From a virus, in the IMG/VR virus record IMGVR_UViG_3300049827_000336, positions 1 to 45,740 of that record: DNA of 45,740 nt; one strand, given 5' to 3'. Below the pieces are notes generated by a model. That model worked only from the letters and a program-made list of their open reading frames with translations. It searched no databases and was not told the origin of the DNA. The translations under genes were made by a program, and so were the position numbers. Below, one piece after another: positions 1 to 5,966 of the stretch. The first letter of the stretch is position 1; the number at the start of each line of letters is the position of its first letter.

Positions 1-20
1 AATCGCGCGCATTCGCACCC

Positions 21-50
21 ATTATACACACGGTTAATCCAGCTTGTCAA
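21..50 (-). promoter_or_regulatory. Early sigma70 promoter at the circle junction
   Basis: On the minus strand there is a perfect -35 box TTGACA (plus 45-50), an 18-nt spacer and a perfect -10 box TATAAT (plus 21-26). It is repeated at 45618-45647. On the circle it reads into the small-gene operon that begins at 45546, so it is probably the main early promoter. Confidence 0.88.
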
Positions 51-87
51 GCCCCTTGCCCCCCAACTTCCGTCCGCCGTACCCGGG

Positions 88-136
88 CCGCACTCGCCCC
101 GCGTACCGCACTCGCCCCGCGTACCGTGTTCGCCCC
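88..136. repeat. 18-bp tandem repeats with CCGCAYTCGCCCC core
   Basis: Three units begin at 88, 106 and 124 (18-bp period). Two are CCGCACTCGCCCC and the third is the variant CCGTGTTCGCCCC. The corresponding end copy lies at 45685-45733. The same 13-mer recurs in either orientation at 167-179, 237-249, 270-282, 3160-3172 and 3177-3189. Confidence 0.85.
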
Positions 137-195
137 GCCCCCGGGCGGGCTAGTGGATCGAGTCGAGGGGCGAATGCGGTATGCATATGTAGGTT

Positions 196-226
196 AAAAA
201 AAGGGGACAGCGCAAGCGCCATCCCC
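196..226 (-). terminator. Rho-independent terminator of the 295-831 gene
   Basis: On the minus strand a stem GGGGA/TCCCC and an inner stem GCGC/GCGC are separated by a small TG/TG internal loop. They are followed directly by seven T residues (A run at plus 196-202). It lies about 70 bases past the stop at 295, so it closes that transcription unit before the junction promoter. Confidence 0.88.
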
Positions 227-236
227 TGTCCGCTGT

Positions 237-282
237 CCGCATTCGCCCCGCCCTTAGCGGGCTGGTCTCGGGGCGAATGCGG
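237..282. repeat. 14-bp perfect inverted repeat of the 13-mer motif
   Basis: CCGCATTCGCCCCG is followed after 18 bases by its exact reverse complement CGGGGCGAATGCGG. It sits between the stop at 295 and the terminator. It could be a cruciform, a protein-binding dyad or an RNA hairpin protecting the 3' end. Confidence 0.85.
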
Positions 283-294
283 TTTACGCTCCCG

Positions 295-831
295 CTAGAC
301 CGGGAAGTCCAGCCCTTCATCCCCTTTCTCCATCGCTTTCGCGAGGGCTGCCCGTGCCTTCTCCTCCCGAATGATGGCGATTTGCGCCTTGACCTGGGGC
401 AGTGCCCTCCAGGCCTTCCGTTGCTCATCGCTCGCGCTTGCCACCTTCTCTTGCACTGCTGCGAGGTCAATCCCCTTGATCCTGGCAATGGCGGCTGCGA
501 GTTCCGTCGTCCTCGGCTTCGCTTCCCCGCCGCCTCGGCTCGCTTTCCACTGGCCCGTCTTCAACTGCTCGATGACATCCTTCGCCCACTGAATCCCGTC
601 GGCGAAGACGCCCTTCGCTCCGGCGTAGGAATCCCCCACCTTCTGCATTGCGCCGTGGAACATCAGCTCGCGCTTGATGTCGTCACTCAGCTCGTCCACG
701 TTAACCGTAAGCGTTGTCCCGTTGCCGAAGTTGAACTCCGCCACGCCGCTGTCGAAGTCGTATTCCTTCGAGCAGAACTTGACCTTCGCTGCCGTTGCTT
801 CATTATTCTCACTTGCGACTTGATCATTCAT
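295..831 (-). CDS. Conserved-type phage early protein, paralogue of the 2348-2872 product
   Basis: A 178-residue acidic/charged protein of unknown function. The ATG at 831 is chosen because an AGGAG site lies 8 bases upstream; an in-frame GTG at 837 is less likely. The C-terminal half (IARIKGIDL, then EQRKAWRALPQVKAQIAII) closely resembles the end of the protein at 2348-2872, so the two are diverged duplicates. The middle contains a predicted compact alpha/beta stretch (FNFGNGTTLTVNVDELS). It is transcribed from the promoter at 880-908 and ends at the terminator at 196-226, so it is a single-gene unit. No catalytic motif is visible; the charged helical C terminus could bind nucleic acid or protein, but that is inference. 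Confidence 0.8.
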   Translation of the reverse strand: MNDQVASENNEATAAKVKFCSKEYDFDSGVAEFNFGNGTTLTVNVDELSDDIKRELMFHGAMQKVGDSYAGAKGVFADGIQWAKDVIEQLKTGQWKASRGGGEAKPRTTELAAAIARIKGIDLAAVQEKVASASDEQRKAWRALPQVKAQIAIIREEKARAALAKAMEKGDEGLDFPV

Positions 832-879
832 CTTCACTTCTCCTAGTTATGCCGACTGGCGAATCCAACCGACGAATGC

Positions 880-908
880 ATCATGCACGAATCCGTCGAG
901 GTTGTCAA
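880..908 (-). promoter_or_regulatory. Early sigma70 promoter for the 295-831 gene
   Basis: Minus-strand TTGACA (plus 903-908), 17-nt spacer, -10 CATGAT (plus 880-885). The -35 region reads GCTTGACAACCT, almost identical to the promoters at 1683-1711 and 40272-40300. It overlaps the 3' end of the preceding small gene. Confidence 0.75.
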
Positions 909-1159
909 GCAACTTCGCGGATGACTGCGTCATCCGGCCGGCGAATGATGCATGTATTCCCAGTCCACATTACCGCACAGCGGGAAAGCCAGGCTCCACA
1001 TGTCGCGTGCATTCGGCAGAAAACTTCCCACTCTTCCATGAGTCGGTGTTGAGTATCTGGTGTTCGCCGGCGAATGGATACTTCATTCACTTTATACAAA
1101 AGGTCAAACATTTCCTCTGGAAGTATTGTTCGAGTTGTAATCTTCATCTTCATCTTCAT
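905..1159 (-). CDS. Small early protein of unknown function
   Basis: An 84-residue protein whose ATG at 1159 overlaps the TGA of the gene before it (ATGA), so translation is probably coupled. The start is a run of M-K repeats (MKMKMKI), giving three possible ATG codons. The first half looks like a normal helical protein. The last 30 residues run through palindromic DNA (GATGAC/GTCATC) close to the next promoter, so the native C terminus may have been altered. Not recognised. Confidence 0.6.
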   Translation of the reverse strand: MKMKMKITTRTILPEEMFDLLYKVNEVSIRRRTPDTQHRLMEEWEVFCRMHATCGAWLSRCAVMWTGNTCIIRRPDDAVIREVA

Positions 1160-1629
1160 TCTCCCATGAATTCCTTCCGCATGAGCGCAGCGACTGAATC
1201 ATCTTCCTCATGCTTTATCCCCTGTTCGCTAGTGCCTGGCCCTACCCTATACTTTTGCAGCATTCTTTCCTCAGCGCTTGTGCTTTCTCCTGTCCGTTGT
1301 CCTGTCCGTTGTCCGCCTCCTCCTGTTTGCCTTGCCAACTGTTCATTAATATCTTGCATTAAGCTCGACGTATCTTTCCACTCAAACACTAGCGTCATGC
1401 CTTCCCTTGTCGCGGCTATTCCATTAATGACTGCCGCTTCCGATTCATGTCGACGACTTGCCCGCAGTGATTTTGCAAAGTTATACCACATTCCTCGAAA
1501 GTGTTTTAGCTTCTTCTCCTCTACGAAATCAAAGCGTAAAGCCTCTGCATCTCCTCCTTTATCTGCAAAATGCGCTACGATGTTAAACAGTGCAACAGGA
1601 TACCTTGTCGGGTTTGATATTGCAGGCAT
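1156..1629 (-). CDS. Hypothetical phage early protein
   Basis: A 157-residue protein with an AGGAG site 7 bases before the ATG. The N-terminal 80 residues look folded, alternating aromatic/charged (YPVALFNIVAHFADKGGD). They are followed by a Gly/Gln/Thr-rich linker encoded by a short tandem repeat (TGTCCGTTGTCC type, near 1291-1312) and an acidic C-terminal tail. It is the first gene downstream of the strong promoter at 1683-1711 and the origin-like region, so it is early. No enzyme motif is visible; a DNA-binding or replication-accessory role is only suggested by position. Confidence 0.75.
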   Translation of the reverse strand: MPAISNPTRYPVALFNIVAHFADKGGDAEALRFDFVEEKKLKHFRGMWYNFAKSLRASRRHESEAAVINGIAATREGMTLVFEWKDTSSLMQDINEQLARQTGGGGQRTGQRTGESTSAEERMLQKYRVGPGTSEQGIKHEEDDSVAALMRKEFMGE

Positions 1630-1682
1630 GGGTTGACTCCTTAGTATGGTGGGCGGCGAGTGCTGCCCGTATCCATTCCCCC

Positions 1683-1711
1683 ATTATGAAATGGGTTGTG
1701 TAGGTTGTCAA
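1683..1711 (-). promoter_or_regulatory. Early sigma70 promoter next to the origin-like region
   Basis: Minus-strand TTGACA (plus 1706-1711), 17-nt spacer, -10 CATAAT (plus 1683-1688, 5 of 6 to consensus). It reads leftward into 1629-1156 and lies at the edge of the AT-rich repeat region. Confidence 0.85.
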
Positions 1712-1738
1712 GTGGTATTATCACATCCTCTGTATTTC

Positions 1739-1882
1739 ATTCCCATTAGAGTTTATTATCGTAAGTATCTTATTCCTATTAGATTCCCTGTATTCTATTC
1801 CCATTAGATTTCAGTGCTGTGAGTATCCTATATTCAATATTCCCATTACATTGTAATATCCCATTCCGCCATTCCCATTAGA
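1739..1882. repeat. Five iterated ATTCCCATTAGA repeats (origin-like, left array)
   Basis: Copies of ATTCCCATTAGA or one-base variants begin at 1739, 1772, 1797, 1839 and 1871. They lie in markedly AT-rich non-coding DNA within a GC-rich genome. Intervening GTAAGTATC and GTGAGTATCC words are also related. They read as iteron-like protein-binding sites. Confidence 0.85.
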
Positions 1883-1888
1883 TCTTCA

Positions 1889-2010
1889 TTAGATAGTAGT
1901 ATCCCGTAGAACACCCCCTTTTGTGCTAGATGTATGAATGGAAAAATAAAAAAAAAAAGAACTACTACTACAGCCTATGGGGGGGTATTCTACGGTACAC
2001 TACTATCTAA
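1889..2010. repeat. Large imperfect inverted repeat with A-rich loop
   Basis: The left arm 1889-1918 (begins TTAGATAGTAGT, contains CCGTAGAA, ends ACCCCC) matches the reverse complement of 1981-2010 at 26 of 30 positions. The 62-base loop contains a nearly pure A tract around 1944-1959. Possible roles are origin dyad, cruciform or primer RNA. Confidence 0.87.
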
Positions 2011-2082
2011 TAGAAATCTAATGGGTATTTCGTCATTTATCGTGAACACGATACTACTCCCTAATAGGAATGAAAAAGTATC

Positions 2083-2176
2083 TAATACGAATTGTATACT
2101 AGCAATGTAATACGAATTGTATACCAACAATGTAATGCGAATTGTATAGTACCACTACGAATCTAATACGAACCAT
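2083..2176. repeat. 25-bp iterons TAATACGAATTGTATA (origin-like, right array)
   Basis: TAATACGAATTGTATA begins at 2083 and 2108, with TAATGCGAATTGTATA at 2133: an exact 25-bp spacing. A fourth partial copy is at 2164. The TCTAATnnGAAT core is the reverse-complement counterpart of the left-array word ATTCCCATTAGA, so the two arrays face each other across the central inverted repeat. Confidence 0.87.
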
Positions 2177-2244
2177 CTCCAAGCGCCAACCTTCACCTGG
2201 CCACCTCCAAGCGCCAAAGGCCGAGCCGACGGTGCTCGAAGAAA

Positions 2245-2285
2245 GGCCGGGAGTCCAGGTGCATGACGCACCCAGAGCCCCGGCC
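2245..2285 (-). terminator. Probable terminator or structured RNA after the 2348-2872 gene
   Basis: The outer stem GGCCGGG (2245-2251) pairs with CCCCGGCC (2278-2285). An inner stem GGTGC/GCACC has a 5-base loop. On the minus strand it is followed by TTTCTTC. A second hairpin lies just upstream at 2315-2336. Confidence 0.55.
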
Positions 2286-2314
2286 CCGAAATGCTAGCGT
2301 TTGGTCAGCGCATT

Positions 2315-2336
2315 CCGGGGGACTTTCATCCCCCGG
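2315..2336 (-). terminator. Perfect 8-bp hairpin downstream of the 2348-2872 gene
   Basis: CCGGGGGA and TCCCCCGG with a 6-base loop, 12 bases past the stop. There is no U tract, so it may stabilise the 3' end rather than terminate alone. Confidence 0.5.
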
Positions 2337-2347
2337 CCTCGGTTACG

Positions 2348-2872
2348 CTACTTGCCTTTCGGCGGGTTGAAGGACGCCAGCCCGTCATCGTCGCCGGCGG
2401 TCGCGAGGACCGCTTCCGCCCGTGTGCGCCGCGCCTCATCCTGAATCAACGTCACCGCCGCCTGCACCTTCGGCGCATTGTACCAGGCTTTCCGCTGTTC
2501 CGCGGTTACCGTCGGCGCGAACACGGTCTCCCGCACTTTCTCCACGGTAATGTTCTTGACTCGCGCGATCGCCTCGCACAGATACGGCAGGCTGTCACCT
2601 CCGGCCTGTCCGGTCACAACCATCGAGACCCGTTCTGCGAATGTGGCATCCCACTCGGCACCGGACTTGGACCCGAGCGGGTCCATGATCCACTGCTTGA
2701 CACCGTACCCCAACAGGAACCTCCCGCTAGGCGTCATCTTTGCCCATACGTCCTTGCCGCCAACTGCCGCGTGGCAGTCGATTTTCGTCGCCTTCCCTGC
2801 TGCACTGGAGAAAACCATCTTCCCCTGCTCGTCAGGCGTCTTCGCCCAACTGCCATTGAATTGTCTTGCCAT
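2348..2872 (-). CDS. Conserved-type phage early protein, paralogue of the 295-831 product
   Basis: A 174-residue protein from ATG 2872 (GGAG 11 bases upstream). In-frame upstream starts at 2947 and 2998 overlap or precede the predicted -10 box at 2946-2951, so they are unlikely. The C-terminal segment (EAIARVKNITVEKV, EQRKAWYNAPKVQAAVTLI) aligns with the same region of the protein at 295-831, and the preceding segment also corresponds. The N terminus (MARQFNGSWAK) differs, suggesting a distinct domain fused to a shared helical tail. It is the first gene of the leftward block after the divergent region. Function unknown. Confidence 0.75.
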   Translation of the reverse strand: MARQFNGSWAKTPDEQGKMVFSSAAGKATKIDCHAAVGGKDVWAKMTPSGRFLLGYGVKQWIMDPLGSKSGAEWDATFAERVSMVVTGQAGGDSLPYLCEAIARVKNITVEKVRETVFAPTVTAEQRKAWYNAPKVQAAVTLIQDEARRTRAEAVLATAGDDDGLASFNPPKGK

Positions 2873-2945
2873 GATGCGAAGGTCTCCATTACTCAGGTTA
2901 ATCGGGCCTGGTTTCCCGGTCGGCCCGCACTGCGCCGATGAATTC

Positions 2946-2973
2946 ATTATACACGGGCTAGGTACGAATGCAA
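2946..2973 (-). promoter_or_regulatory. Leftward promoter at the divergent region
   Basis: Perfect -10 TATAAT (plus 2946-2951) and a weaker -35 TTGCAT (plus 2968-2973), 16-nt spacer. The sequence around and after the -10 (GTGTATAATGAATTCATC) resembles the promoter at 40272-40300, including a shared GAATTCATC. Confidence 0.6.
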
Positions 2974-2998
2974 CTAGTGCGTAACTCATTGATTCCAT

Positions 2999-3206
2999 GG
3001 GGTATCCGGCCCGCCACCCTTGACCGCCATGCTCCTAGGGCGACTCCACTCAGGAGTTTGCGTGAGGGATTTAAGACCGCGCGGTTTACCCCGGATAAAC
3101 GGAAGGATTAATTGGCCCCAGTCCTCACTTGCCCCCAACCAACCCGCCCGCCTCTAGGCGGGGCGAATGCGGTATGGGGGCGAGTGCGGTATGAGGGGAC
3201 AGGCGA
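2999..3206. other. Divergent intergenic region between early and late blocks
   Basis: About 210 non-coding bases. It holds a CTCCT/AGGAG dyad near 3030-3055, a GTTTA/TAAAC dyad near 3083-3101, a CCCGCCT/AGGCGGG hairpin near 3147-3162, and copies of the 13-mer motif at 3160-3172 and 3177-3189 with a partial one at 3202-3211. I could not identify a convincing rightward sigma70 promoter, so late transcription may need an activator. Confidence 0.6.
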
Positions 3207-3211
3207 ATGCG
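3160..3211. repeat. 13-mer motif cluster upstream of the late operon
   Basis: GGGGCGAATGCGG at 3160-3172, GGGGCGAGTGCGG at 3177-3189 and a partial GGCGAATGCG at 3202-3211, all in the orientation opposite to the 88-136 array. The third overlaps the upstream candidate start codon of the terminase small subunit. Confidence 0.8.
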
Positions 3212-3815
3212 AACGGGAGAGGACTTAAAAGACAGGCTTGACACGAAGCTGCCATTGAGATATGGTTGGAACATGGCGGATATACAAAGACTCTCCCACA
3301 CGCATGAAGCGTTGATGGACTGGATGTTGGAAAATCCAGGGGCGGCACTTCGGGACTGCGCGGCGTACTTTGGGTATACGCAGGCTTGGGTCTCGACAGT
3401 GATTCATAGTGATATCTTCCAGGCGAAACTGAGGGAGAGGCGCGGACACATTGAGGCCGTTGTCGCCGCCGATATCCCGACGAAACTGCGGGCGGTAGCC
3501 GACATCGCCTTGGAGAAGTTGTCCGCGGCCCTCGAGGCGAGTGATAATGCAGGGTATATCGCGGAAACGGCGGATATGGTGCTGAATCGATTGGGCTATG
3601 GCGTGAAGGGAGGCGGGACGGCCCTGCCAGTCGTGCAGAATAATGTATTCATGGTGGATCAAGGGATGCTAGCTGCGGCCCGAGGAAGGATTGTGGAGGG
3701 GCTTCCGACGATAGAGGCAGGGCGAAGTATGGAGGTTGGGCGAAGTATGGAGGTTGTGGGGGTTGAGCATGGCTTGCAAGAAGCACAAGGGCGGGAAGCC
3801 GCCGAAAAAGGTTGA
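3207..3815 (+). CDS. Terminase small subunit-like DNA-binding protein
   Basis: Probably recognises phage DNA to start packaging together with the large subunit encoded two genes later. A helix-turn-helix lies at about residues 41-70 (ALRDCAAYFGYTQAWVSTVI followed by HSDIFQAKL), a pattern typical of phage terminase small subunits. An Ala-rich helical oligomerisation region and a low-complexity tail follow. The start is uncertain: ATG 3207 has GAGGGG upstream but lies inside a copy of the GCGAATGCG motif, while ATG 3273 (MADIQRLSHTHEA) starts where related proteins usually start. The C-terminal tail contains an exact 18-bp duplication coding GRSMEV twice. First gene of the late operon. Confidence 0.75.
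   Translation: MRTGEDLKDRLDTKLPLRYGWNMADIQRLSHTHEALMDWMLENPGAALRDCAAYFGYTQAWVSTVIHSDIFQAKLRERRGHIEAVVAADIPTKLRAVADIALEKLSAALEASDNAGYIAETADMVLNRLGYGVKGGGTALPVVQNNVFMVDQGMLAAARGRIVEGLPTIEAGRSMEVGRSMEVVGVEHGLQEAQGREAAEKG
3720..3755 (+). repeat. 18-bp tandem duplication in the terminase small subunit gene
   Basis: GGGCGAAGTATGGAGGTT occurs twice in tandem (3720-3737, 3738-3755), in frame, giving GRSMEV-GRSMEV in the C-terminal tail. Confidence 0.9.
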
Positions 3816-4294
3816 TGGCTTGGGACGGGGTTGAGCGGCGGACGCTGGAAAGGGCGAGTCGTGCGGACATTACACCAGAACATCTGCGAGATGTGCTTTC
3901 CGCCCTTGTGCAGCATATCGAGGAGGAAGACGCGATTGGCCGGTCAGTGGTTGAGCTGCGCGGGTCCGTTGGGTCGATTAGCGGTGAGCTAGCGCAGATG
4001 AAAGAAGCGTCGGTGGCGGTGACGGAGAATATGACGCGGGTTAGCAACGGCCTTGCGGATCTTCGCCATGTTGTTCAGGGTCTTGGCACCCAGATTGAAT
4101 GTCACTTGAAGCAGGCGCAACCAATTATCGAGGCGTCGGAGTCGGTCATGGTACTGGCGAAGGCGGGAAGCATGATTTGGCGGTTGAAGTGGGCAGCACT
4201 CGGCGTAGGATTGCTGGTATGGGCGATGCTGCGCGGGGATATGCCGGGCATAGTGAAAGCCTTTAGTCTAATCTTTACTCATACGCCGCCGTGA
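3815..4294 (+). CDS. Coiled-coil protein with C-terminal membrane segment
   Basis: A 159-residue protein whose ATG overlaps the previous stop (TGATG). Residues 20-110 are heptad-like helices (HIEEEDAIGRSVVELRGSVG, then LAQMKEASVAV). One hydrophobic segment lies near residues 128-148 (WAALGVGLLVWAML). The topology is the reverse of Rz-type inner-membrane spanins, which have their membrane segment at the N terminus. Position between the terminase genes is where several podoviruses carry small lysis or membrane genes, so a role in lysis or membrane docking is possible but unproven. Confidence 0.7.
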   Translation: MAWDGVERRTLERASRADITPEHLRDVLSALVQHIEEEDAIGRSVVELRGSVGSISGELAQMKEASVAVTENMTRVSNGLADLRHVVQGLGTQIECHLKQAQPIIEASESVMVLAKAGSMIWRLKWAALGVGLLVWAMLRGDMPGIVKAFSLIFTHTPP

Positions 4295-4494
4295 GCTATC
4301 GAGACCTCCTCGAATCCGTGCATAAGGCATTGCACTCTGCAGGAGTCAGTCAGTCCGACACGCACTTTTATCTCGACTGGATTGAGGATGAGGTGAGAAG
4401 GGAGAAGCAGGACTGGTGGGCGTGGATGGGAGTGGCGACCGTTGGCGGGTTTACGGCGGGGGCACTGATGTGCGTTTGGAGCCCCGTCATTTGA
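4291..4494 (+). CDS. Small single-span membrane protein
   Basis: 67 residues from a GTG start that overlaps the preceding TGA (GTGA). An amphipathic charged N-terminal half (DWIEDEVRREKQD) is followed by one transmembrane helix at about 44-64 (WWAWMGVATVGGFTAGALM). Together with the preceding gene it forms a pair of membrane proteins wedged between the terminase subunits. It could be holin-like by size and context, but one span and no sequence family leave this open. Confidence 0.65.
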   Translation: MSYRDLLESVHKALHSAGVSQSDTHFYLDWIEDEVRREKQDWWAWMGVATVGGFTAGALMCVWSPVI

Positions 4495-5966
4495 ACTCGC
4501 CCGTCGCGATTAATCCCGCGGAAGCCGTCGCCCTCGGCGCGGAATCGCTGGTGTTGTTCGGGCAGGTGTTTTTGCCGAAGACGTTTCGGCAGGCGTCCCC
4601 TGCCATGCATCACGACATGGCGGGAATGCTCTACGCACCCACCCGTTACAATGAGTTTCTCTGTTTCCGCGGCTCGGCGAAGACAACACTGCTTCGTGCC
4701 TTCACGCTTCAGCGGATTGCCTACGGCATTTCCCGGACGATCATGTACACCTCGTCGAGCCAGGGTCACGCGATCCACTCGATTCGGTGGTTAAAGCGGC
4801 AAATTGAGTCGAACCCGCGGCTGGCACCCTTCGCACTGAAGCCAGGGACGAAGTGGACGGATGAGTGGATTGAGATCGTCCACGGAATTGAGGGGCACAC
4901 GATCAACGTCTTTGCCGTCGGGATTACGGGGCAAATTCGAGGGTTTAACCTTGATGACTATCGGCCGGATTTCATCGTGGCAGATGATATCCTAGATGAG
5001 GAAAATACTGCGACAAAGGAACAGCGAACGAAGGTGGCGGATAGGTTCATGGGGGCGCTTATCAACAGCCTTGCGCCGGCGAGTGAAGCCCCGAGGGCAA
5101 AGGCGGTTCTCGCCCAGACGCCTTTCAATCGTTACGATCTGTCAATGCTGTGTGCAGCGGACCCGCAGTGGAATACCCGCAAGTACTCCGTGTTTGATGA
5201 GGCGGGGAACAGTCGGTGGGCAGTACGGTTTCCGACGGAAATGCTGAAGACGGAGAAGGCAAGCGCAATCGCCCGGGGAATGTATCGGAACTGGATGCGG
5301 GAGTGGGAATGCGAAGTCGTTATCGACGAGACTCAACCGTTCGACGTGGAGAAATTGCAGCACTGGTCCGCACTCCCCGACGACTTGACGAAGGTACTGA
5401 CGATCGACCCGGCGTCGTCGGACTCGAGGAAGGCCGATCAAAACGTAGTTATGGTGGTCGGCGCACGGGGCAAGGATTTTTACGTATGCGGGTACCACGC
5501 CGCTCAGGCAATGGATCCGGGGAAGACGAGTGCTAAGTTCTTCGAGCTGGCGATGGCCCACTCGCCCCTTCAACGCGCGGGAGTTGAGGCGGTCGCGTAC
5601 CAGCGGACCCTGAAGTGGCACATTGAGCAGGAGATGCAGAAGCGCCGGCTGTGGGTGCCGTTGCAAGAGATTAAGGCGACGGAGAGGAAGTCGAACCGGA
5701 TCATCGCTGCGATTGCGGGGATACTGAACTATGGCCACCTTTGGATCCACCCCTCGATGACGGAGCTGGTGGAGCAACTGGATCGTTATGATCCGGAAGA
5801 CCCGGATGCGGAGGACGACATTTTGGACGCGCTTGCGATGGCGGTGGTGATGCTGAATCCGGCGCTGCGGGCGTATTCCGGCCTGGATGAGGAAGCGATT
5901 GAGGGGGAGTTTAGTGTAATGGACGAACGGGAATACAAACAACTGAGGGTTGCCGCATGTCCCTGA
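4491..5966 (+). CDS. terL: Terminase large subunit (packaging ATPase/nuclease)
   Basis: The motor that cuts and translocates DNA into the prohead through the portal. The ATPase P-loop is RGSAKTT at residues 60-66 and Walker B is FIVADD at 161-166. The nuclease domain has an acidic residue in TIDPASSD (D306) and the late acidic cluster DDILDALA (D442, D443, D446), in the canonical order. The TTG at 4491 is preferred because GGAG lies 9 bases upstream and it overlaps the previous TGA; an in-frame GTG at 4470 and ATG at 4416 are alternatives. Length 491 residues fits the family. The stop overlaps the portal start. Confidence 0.93.
   Translation: MNSPVAINPAEAVALGAESLVLFGQVFLPKTFRQASPAMHHDMAGMLYAPTRYNEFLCFRGSAKTTLLRAFTLQRIAYGISRTIMYTSSSQGHAIHSIRWLKRQIESNPRLAPFALKPGTKWTDEWIEIVHGIEGHTINVFAVGITGQIRGFNLDDYRPDFIVADDILDEENTATKEQRTKVADRFMGALINSLAPASEAPRAKAVLAQTPFNRYDLSMLCAADPQWNTRKYSVFDEAGNSRWAVRFPTEMLKTEKASAIARGMYRNWMREWECEVVIDETQPFDVEKLQHWSALPDDLTKVLTIDPASSDSRKADQNVVMVVGARGKDFYVCGYHAAQAMDPGKTSAKFFELAMAHSPLQRAGVEAVAYQRTLKWHIEQEMQKRRLWVPLQEIKATERKSNRIIAAIAGILNYGHLWIHPSMTELVEQLDRYDPEDPDAEDDILDALAMAVVMLNPALRAYSGLDEEAIEGEFSVMDEREYKQLRVAACP

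Larger units (their letters stand above)
1..143. repeat. Terminal redundancy of circular assembly, copy 1
   Basis: Bases 1-126 are identical to 45598-45723. Bases 127-129 differ (TGT here, CAC there), and 130-143 match again. This is what a circular or circularly permuted genome gives when an assembler cuts inside a repeat-rich locus. The true circle is therefore about 45,597 bp, and the promoter and 18-bp repeats in this segment are one locus listed twice. Confidence 0.9.
1690..2180. other. Candidate replication origin
   Basis: About 490 bases without a gene, strongly AT-rich. They hold two opposed repeat arrays, a 30-bp dyad, an A tract and an adjacent strong leftward promoter. This architecture matches iteron-type replication origins of phages and plasmids. 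Assignment as origin is inference from structure alone; a transcriptional control region is the main alternative. Confidence 0.55.

Noticed and set aside
902-1636. Long plus-strand open frame of 244 codons
   Set aside because: Antisense to two leftward genes with ribosome sites and a promoter; composition (many Ser, Cys, Pro) is typical of a shadow frame.
1739-2176. Iterated repeats as a CRISPR-like array
   Set aside because: Repeat units are 12-16 bases, the spacing on the left is irregular, the right side is simply 25-bp tandem, and there are no cas genes.
2291-2941. Plus-strand open frame of 216 codons
   Set aside because: Antisense to the leftward gene at 2348-2872, which has a paralogue at 295-831; the plus frame is rich in Arg, His and Pro as shadows are.
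3019-3046. TTGACC at 3019 as -35 of a late promoter
   Set aside because: No acceptable -10 box at 16-18 bases spacing.
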